A stretch of 64,000 nucleotides of DNA from Chaetorhynchus papuensis (Eukaryota; Chordata; Aves; Passeriformes; Rhipiduridae). Position 1 is the stretch's first letter. Every line of letters starts with the position of its first letter. This document shows positions 57,201 to 64,000 of this stretch, piece after piece. The DNA is taken from contig VWYX01000717.1 in NCBI GenBank assembly GCA_013396525.1, forward strand, positions 302,447 through 366,446. Direction: 5' to 3'. Position numbers and translations under genes: made by a program. Under the pieces are notes generated by a model that was not told the origin of the DNA, made no database searches, and saw nothing but the letters and a program-made list of their open reading frames with translations.

Positions 57201-57480
57201 ATGTGTTAATGGGATGGCAGCCTTTGGTTTGGGTTTGGTATCGACGTGGAGTTTTAATAATGTCACACAGGAATATTGTGGAGGGGTTTATAATTTAAAA
57301 TAAAATTTTGAAAAAGTGTTTTCTATTAACTGCCTTCTTCTTTTCCAGGAGAGAGGAATACATTACAAGGCTGCCGTGTGTCCTCCAGATCTAGGTTACA
57401 TGTAATTGCTCAGTAATTGGTAGAACCATGTAAAAGCCATGGTATTTGCCAGTAAACCCTCCTAAGTTACCATGAAATTG
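54200..57480. other. Gene-free region after MRM1, part 1
   Basis: GC-rich unique DNA alternates with AT-rich blocks at about 54360-54640, 55860-56300 and 56740-57480. No gene is seen. The AT-rich blocks contain TAATTA at 54455-54460 and 54604-54609, TAATCC at 56820-56825 and the forkhead-like TGTTTAC at 56837-56843. A (TG)n run lies near 56159-56170. Synteny with human places LHX1 further downstream, which makes these candidate regulatory blocks (inference). Confidence 0.5.
56659..56716 (+). repeat. 18-bp tandem repeat, 3 copies
   Basis: Three head-to-tail copies of ctgctggggctgggaatg. Confidence 0.92.
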
Positions 57481-57614
57481 AAGTGTGCTATTTATTCTCT
57501 ACAATACCGGCTGCCCAAACGCTGGGTGGGATCGGTTTGGTCCGTGCAGAGGAGTTCCTGCAGGAAGGAGGATCCTTTAACCTCCTTGGGCTTCGGTCTC
57601 AGGGTTATCCACAG

Positions 57615-57830
57615 AAGCCTGGGATGGTTTGGTGGGAAGGGACCTTAAAGTTCATCCCGTTTCACCCTCTGCCATGGACACCTCCCCCTGTCCCAGGCTG
57701 CTCCAGCCTGGCCTTGGCACTTCCAGGGATCCAGGGGCAGCCACAGCTGCTCTGGGCAGCCTGTGCCAGGGCCTCCCCACCCTCACAGGGAAGGATTTCC
57801 TTCCTGATATCCCATTTGAATGACAGCTTT
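57615..57830 (-). mobile_element. CR1 LINE fragment, 3' ~215 bp
   Basis: Reverse-complement CR1: 'ggtttggtgggaagggaccttaaagttcatcccgtttcaccctctgccatggacacctcc...cccaggctgctccagcctggccttggcacttccagggatccaggggcagccacagctgctctgggcagcctgtgccagggcctccccaccctcacagggaaggatttc'. It is the longest CR1 fragment in the window, 5'-truncated and non-coding. Confidence 0.95.
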
Positions 57831-60380
57831 TAATAATCTAATAAATTAGAAATCATCATCATAATAATAATCTAATAATCCTCTAATTATTACAGGTGTT
57901 TCAAGGCCCAACCCAACATGATGGAAGCTTGAGGTTCTCATGTTTTCAGTGGGCAGGGAACAATAATTACACTAATGATGCTTTCTGGAGCCTTTGGAGA
58001 TTAAATATTTCTCAGTGCACTGGGGATGCCTCTGTGGGTCACCTGCATTTTACCTTCTTGTTAAGCAGGACATCCAGAACTGTTCCCCGCCTGGCAATTT
58101 CCATGATTTAACCACGACTCTGGTCTGGAGAGCTCCAGCCTCACTCGGAGGAGCCTCCTCAGGGATTTTTCCCTCTGTGTGGGTGTGTCAGTGATGGCTC
58201 CTTGGCACTGCTTTGAGCAGGGCAGCAGTGATTGCCTCACCCGTGATCAGGAGTTTTACACTTCAAAACTGCTGGGAATTGATGCAGAGTGAAACCTGCC
58301 AAGTCTGAATGTTTTTGGCTGGCCTGGTTTGGGAGCTGCAAGCTCAGCAGTGATGTGACCATCCCGTCCTGCACACCCCTGGATCCACCCCCGGCTCCAC
58401 CACCATGTCAAGGTATGGGATGGTGTCACATGTGAAATATGCCTGGTGGGGAGTCACAGCGGGGAGAGCCCCCCCTTTCCCACGGGGATCATCCCTGGCA
58501 CACCAGCTCCACGCCAGGGCAGCACTTTGGGGGGAATCGGGCAGTTTCCATCCCTGCTCCAAGCTCTGGCACAGCCCCACCCCTGTGTGCTGAGCATGGA
58601 GCAGGTCAGGGCCACGAAACCACCTTGGGGTGAGCACCTGGCTCCCCAGGGAGGTTGGGAAGTGGGGAACAGTTGAGGAAAAGGGGGGTGCAGGAGTGGC
58701 TGGCGTTCCCTGGCAGAATAAAGAGGTGCTGGTGCCCCACGGCTTTGCCAGCCCTCATTAGCACCTCCCAGCCAAGCACAGCTTATTCCAACTGCATCCC
58801 AAGCCTTCTGCTGGAGATTGCATCTGTGCCTAATATGCATTTTTATATAAACAAGGGTACTAAATGGCCTTTCACTTCCCTCTGTAATGTCTTTTTTAAT
58901 GGAAGGTCCTGAATTAAGAACATATATATATGACTCGGAGAATTTTCTAAGTGATATTGAAAACCTATTGTAGGGTAGGATTTCTCCTTGCAAAATTATT
59001 TTAATGAGGTTCCAGTTTATTTTCTGGCTATATTTTACTTATTTAATCCTCCAGAGGGGTTTTTCAGAGGCAGCATCTCATTTTCAATGCAACTATTCTT
59101 AACATTAGGGAAAACTACCTTTCTGAAATGCATGAAGGGGAAAAAAACCCCGAACCAGAGGAAGATGTACGAGATAAGAATAAACTTGAAAAGCTTTGAG
59201 GTGGTTTATGGCTTCTCTGGAAAGAATAACAGTTCATGTATTTTTGTTATGGTGTGGTTTAATGATGCTTGCAGAAAAAAGATAAGGTAGAAATGGAAAT
59301 ATAAAATTAAACCAGCAAAGTGAATGTGATTATTTTAGTTACCAGTATTACCTGGGGAAAATGCTCTGGGGCTTTTTTATCTAGACTAAATATTTGCTTT
59401 TCTAAGAGGAAAGGGCCCTCTGCATCTCCTGGCACGAGGGTGGGAAGGGGAATTTTCCTGTGGTGCAGAGGGAGGATGAGGCTGGATGGAGCCCTGGCTG
59501 TGCCAGTGCAGGTGGCCGGGGTGGGATTGGCATCCACAGGGTCCCACTCTGGGATGGTGCAGTTTGATGAGGGATCAACAGGATCAGCCAAATTTGAGTC
59601 ACCTCTGGCACACCAGGTTCCCGAGCATCCCCCTCCAGCCCCTGGGTCACGAGAGGTAAACCTGAACTGAGCCTGATGTGTGGCCTTGAGCCTCCCTGGG
59701 TAGTTAATTTTTCAATTTCTTCCATGGATCCGGAAGAGCAAAAAGTTTGTTTATAATTAAAATACTTGGAGCTCTATACTTTAATTCAAATAGCTGAAAA
59801 AAAGCAGTTTCTATGTAGGTTTCTTCACTATCAGAATCTAAACCAGATTATTATGTAAATTTTCTCGATCCTAAATTCATTACAATATTCAATTTCAGGA
59901 AACGCTCTTGACCATCTGCTGCTGCGCCAAGAAATGAGTCTTGGAGGTTGTTTACTACCAGAAATATTGTAGGTATTTAGGGTAGATGGGAGGGTAAGGG
60001 CAATGTTCTGGTTTCTGAGCCTGGTTATATAAACCTGGAGTGCTGAGGCCACGAGCTGAGTTGGGAAGTGCATCAACAACAGCAGCAGCTTCTGCTCTGG
60101 CCCTGTCCTGGTGTCACCCCCTCCCCAGCCAGCAGCGAGCAGAGGGTTCCAGTCCTTCCCTGGCTCCTGGGCAGGCAGCTGGGATTCATTCCTGGTCTCT
60201 GTAAATGTGCTTTGAGATCCCTGGGATGAAAAGTATCGGGAAAGCACAATTTGGTGTTTGTTGTAACCTCCAATGTGCCCAGACGAGCCTGGTGCTGACC
60301 CGGCTTTCGCCCAGGGGATGAGGGCAGGGCTGGGAGCCCAGCGGTGCCCCCGGGCCCTGCTGAGCTTTAATCCGGTTTTT
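57831..60380. other. Gene-free region after MRM1, part 2
   Basis: No gene is seen. AT-rich blocks occur at about 57820-58015, 58790-59360 and 59700-60050, separated by GC-rich stretches. The block at 59700-60050 contains tttgtttataattaaaat and gttgtttacta (forkhead-like TGTTTAC). The open frames here have no family resemblance. Confidence 0.5.
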
Positions 60381-60920
60381 CCCGTGTGTTTCCCCGGTGT
60401 CACCGGCGGTGCCAGGTGGAGGGAGGGAGGGAGAGGGAGCTCCGAGCAGTGACAGTGACAGGGCTGTGCCCCAGGGCCAGCTCTGCCTCTCCCCAGCCTC
60501 TGCACGGCTGAGGAGGAGGAGGAGGAGGAGGGAGCCTCTGGGGCTGGCTCTGGGAGGACGAGGAGGAGGAGGAGGAGGAGGAGGAGGGTGTTCCGTGTGC
60601 TTCCCTTCCCTTCCAGCTCCGCTCAACAAGTGCAGCACCCGCGGCCGCCGATCGATGGGGCCGGGGCCGCTCCTGCCCTGCCCGGCCCCGGCACTGACGG
60701 ACGGAGAGGGGCAGGGCTGGGGAGCGGCGGCTGCTGGGGGAACGGGACGGGAACGGGAGGGGAAAGGGAGGTGAAAGGGAGGGGAGAGGGACGGGAAAGG
60801 GAGGGGAACGGGAGGGGAACGCGGCGGGAGCGTCCCCAGGGCGCTGCCCCTGCCGGATCAGCAGCCGAGCGTCCCCCGAGCATCTCCCGGCGCGGGGGCG
60901 GTGGGCACGGGGCTGCTCGG
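60380..60920. promoter_or_regulatory. Orphan CpG island with (GGA)n arrays
   Basis: About 540 bp of GC- and CpG-rich DNA (gtgcagcacccgcggccgccgatcgatggggccgg, cgcggcgggagcgtcccc, cccggcgcgggggcgg) lies 6 kb from the nearest gene end. It includes (GAG)n runs at 60508-60530 and 60558-60588 and a GGGAAC/GGGAGG-rich run at about 60735-60820. No coding gene starts here that I can recognise. It could be the promoter of a non-coding RNA or a distal regulatory island. Confidence 0.5.
60508..60588 (+). repeat. (GAG)n trinucleotide arrays
   Basis: Two runs of gag/gga triplets inside the orphan CpG island, separated by a short unique stretch. Confidence 0.9.
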
Positions 60921-63900
60921 GGAATGTTTAATGCTGAATTCTGGGCAGATTGGGAAAGATGAGCTGTTGTCCTGGTGGAATAGACTTGGGAAGGGCGCTG
61001 GTGTCTGTCTGGGGGCAGAGAGGGGGAATATTGGTGTGGATGGACGGGACAGGGACGTTCAGCAGTGCTTGGACGAATATTGGAATGCGGAATATGACAG
61101 AGAGGGGGTTTTTCTTCTTCTTCATTCATGGACAAACTGAAACCGGCGTTTGCTGATCTGGAGCTGTCCCAGGATCCAGCATTCAAACCCCAGCCACCAC
61201 TAATCTCCTTATTTCCCCTCCTTCAGGGAAATTTTAACTCTTGTCCTCTGCTGCTGAGTAGATCCCTAAGCCGGAAATAACGTGAGACAGAGGGAAATGA
61301 ACGGCCCATCCTGCCCCTTCCCCAGCTGAAAACCACTGAAAAATACCAGGAAAGCATTAAAAAGGTATAAATTTGCATTCAAATGATGCTCCTGCTGATG
61401 AGGAGTTTGGGTTTAACGGGGTGCCAGGGATGGTGTAGGCACTTTGTGCCCTCTCCAAGCCCCCAGCAGCTCCTGTGCCCGTGAGTTGGGCTCTGGGGAC
61501 AGGGACCCCGTGGCCCACTTGCCCACATCCCTGGGATTGCCCAGCATGGGATCCCTGCAGCCAACAGCGCCTCGTTCCCCCTGGAATGTCCTGGTCCCTG
61601 GGGCTGAGGGGATGAGGAGGGTGGGGATGCTGTGCTGGGTGTAACTCCAGGGGGGACACACGGGGACAGGGGCCACGGTGGCCTTTGTCTGCCTGTGCCA
61701 AGCAGATGTGAACAAACCCGAGTTCGATTTGCGAGACCGCCTGGGGAATATCGCTAACTAATTATAGAAAACAGAAGATGCGCTCCCCTCCTCTTGCATT
61801 TTTTGATAAACATTGTCTCCTCTCAACAGCTGAGTATTTAATTAGTGTTGATTGTTGTTCCCGTGTTCAATAACCACTCATCAGGAGGGGGGTGTCCGCT
61901 GGGGCAGCGTGGCCTGGAGCACAGCGGAGCCGAGGGTGTTCATAATTAAGGATGCAATTTATTTGAGCAAGTCATGTGTACAGCACCCTGTGTTTTAGGT
62001 TAATTTTCAAGGTTAAAGGGGAAAAAAATACCAAGCCAAACAACTTCGGAGGGCGAGGAGAGACGGCTGGAAACTCAGCAGTGAAAACACGTAAATAAAT
62101 CTGTGTGTCCATACGGACATGCATGGGACACCCAAACCTCTACGTGTGCCTGTGAATGCCCCCACGGGGCCCTACAGACCACTGAGTGCTCCCCATCCTC
62201 TTTCCCTACAGACTGGGGCTGATTCCCAAGGTTTGGCTGGAAAATGCTGCTGCGTGGAGCCGGACTCTCCAGCTGTGGAAAGGTTCCTTAGGAAACAGGT
62301 GGAATAAGAAAGTAAAAGCAGCTTTTCCTCTCACTGCTGGCTGTGGGAAGGGCTGAGGTTCCCCATCAGTGTGGGTTTATCAAATCCTGCCTCAGGTTTG
62401 CCTGTGTTTGCCCAAGGAATAGCAGCGAGTGTCCCTGTGTGCATCCCGTGCCAAGGCGGGCAGGGGTCGGGCTCTGCTTTCCAAGCACCCCATGGATCAC
62501 TCCCATTTTGGGGGAGGAGAACTGAACCCCGGGGTTTTAAAGGTGTTGATGCTGTGTGGAGATGCAGGATGAACCAGGACAAATGTTCTCTCTACTCTTT
62601 TCCCAGTGACCACCACCCATGTCCGGCTTAGGAATGTTTATGGGGTGGAGGAGCACCCCTGCTGTGGGGACATGGGAGTCCCTTCCCAGAGTTTTAGGGA
62701 CATTTCCACCAGGCAGGACTTGTCTGTGCCCTCCATGGCACCAGGAGGGCTTTAGTGCAGGGGGAAGGAGGACAAGCTTTGGGGACAATCCCCTTCCCTG
62801 CTGCCAGGCTGGGTCTGTACATGGGGAGGGGGCAGCAGGTAAAATCCTAAATAAGCAAACGCCTGCGTGGGTTCCCCTGTACCTATTTCCACGTTTCTCC
62901 TGCCGTGCCCCTGCCAGCAGTGATGGAGCTGTCATGCTTTGGTGGCCACGGGCTTGTGCTCCAGCACCTGTTCTCTGTGCTGATCTCTGTGCTCACGGGG
63001 GGACTCCACACACCACCCCCAGCCACACAAAACGGGCAGAAAAATCAAACCTAATTACATGCCATTGATTTTTTTTTTTTTTTGCTTCTTTTTTTTTTTT
63101 TGACTACTCCTTGATTTTTTTTGTTGTTTTTTTTTTTTAATTTAATTTTTTTCCCACTTTTCCTTTCTCTTTGCCTCACACGGCAGCAGCTCCTCCCGGG
63201 AAGTGAGTGCTGCGTTCCCTGTGCTGGACACACCAGAGCAGGGAGGAGATCAGAGACCAGAGGGGCTTTTTTGGCTCTTAATAGGTGATAGGGATGATCC
63301 GTGTGCTGCGTCCCCTGGATCAGGGACAGGTAGGACTGCACAGCTTCTTCCTTGCTTTCCCCCTTCCCCTCCTCTGGTTGTTTGCAGGGCCAGCACTGCT
63401 GTGGGCAGAACTGTTGGCCACCAGCAGCTCGCTGGGTGCCCATGGGCTGCATCCAGGTGGGCGAGGGGGGCTGGGGTGGGCCCTGGGGGGCTGGTGCTGG
63501 TCCCAGCCTCTGGCACTGATCAGCACGAGCACAGGCTTGGCTGTGGAGCGGCTCCAGGGGTGGCTCAGAACGAGCCTGGCCCTGGCCGGGCTGGGGGCTC
63601 AGGGGGACACAGCAGGGCCTGGCTGTGCTGGGGAGCATCAGGTGTGACAGGAGAGAGGCTCCAGGCTCCCTGGTGACAGCAGGGATGGCTCAGGATCAAC
63701 CATTCCCCGCGTTTTTCTTCCATGGCATCCCGGGAACTGGCTGAGCCGGACGCATGGCAGGCACAGGGTGCCGGGGGGGAGGTGGCCGGGTGTCCCCAGC
63801 TCCGGGGACAGCTGTGCTGGGTGGCACAGAGCCCTGGCGGTGAGCTGTGGGCAGCAGCTGAAGGGTTAAAGGCGCTGGGATGCAGAGGCACAGGTCACTC

Positions 63901-64000
63901 CCTGGAGCTCTCTGTCGGCCGTCGATATATTGAATATCCGCTAATCTGGATCAGTGGGATCCGGGGATGACCCGGGGACAGCCACAGCTCCCTGTCCTGG
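60921..64000. other. Gene-free region after MRM1, part 3
   Basis: No gene is seen to the window end. An AT-rich block at about 61735-62110 has TAATTA sites (61759-61764 and 61839-61844) and gataaacattgtctcc. T-rich simple sequence lies at about 63069-63150. A short AT-rich motif cluster (cgatatattgaatatccgctaatctgg) lies at 63920-63948. The remainder is GC-rich unique sequence. Confidence 0.5.

Noticed and set aside
54200..64000. Search for the first exon of LHX1 or another coding gene
   Set aside because: No LIM-domain or homeodomain coding sequence is visible in any frame. The open frames are GC-driven and lack splice structure.

Overview
This is vertebrate nuclear DNA, almost certainly from a bird. 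Intron-exon genes with GT/AG junctions, compact introns, CpG-island promoters and several 5'-truncated CR1 LINE fragments (the characteristic avian retroposon, with 3' ends reading like 'aggtcccttccaaccca') all point that way. A songbird or another neoavian is plausible, but the sequence does not settle the species. There are no prokaryotic features, CRISPR arrays, rRNA or tRNA genes, and no intact mobile element.

Four protein-coding genes lie head-to-tail on the + strand, in the order known from human 17q12: PIGW (GPI-anchor inositol acyltransferase; one coding exon, 642-2162), GGNBP2 (13 coding exons, 7240-23366, 698 aa), DHRS11 (7 coding exons, 24675-43774, 255 aa) and MRM1 (5 coding exons, 47354-53715, 370 aa). 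All four frames close exactly over the splice junctions given below, and none looks broken. They are functionally unrelated housekeeping-type genes: ER GPI biosynthesis, a cysteine-rich gametogenetin-binding protein, a cytosolic NADP(H) carbonyl/steroid reductase, and a mitochondrial 16S rRNA 2'-O-methyltransferase. Each has its own GC-rich promoter, so this is conserved synteny and not an operon.

Layout: 1-109 is the PIGW 5' non-coding exon in a CpG island cut by the window edge. 2.2-6.0 kb is PIGW 3' UTR and spacer with a CR1 fragment. 6.06-7.47 kb is the GGNBP2 CpG island, holding a perfect TCTCGCGAGA element. 7.3-23.8 kb is GGNBP2, with AT-rich introns. 24.5-25.2 kb is the DHRS11 CpG island with KLF/CACCC-like tandem repeats. 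24.8-35.2 kb is the large DHRS11 intron 1, which holds a 20-bp minisatellite. 43.8-46.35 kb holds the DHRS11 3' UTR(s) with a well-preserved MIR-type CORE-SINE. 46.4-47.1 kb is a 15-copy GC-rich minisatellite forming the MRM1 upstream region. From 54.2 kb to the end no gene is visible: GC-rich spacer is broken by several AT-rich blocks with homeodomain and forkhead-like sites, plus one orphan CpG island near 60.4-60.9 kb. In human the next gene is LHX1, so these blocks are candidate long-range regulatory DNA (inference).

I did not find an unknown protein system. The most unusual material is non-coding: the MIR copy, the minisatellites placed at splice sites and promoters, a 16-bp perfect inverted repeat in a GGNBP2 intron, and the gene-free AT-rich islands after MRM1.
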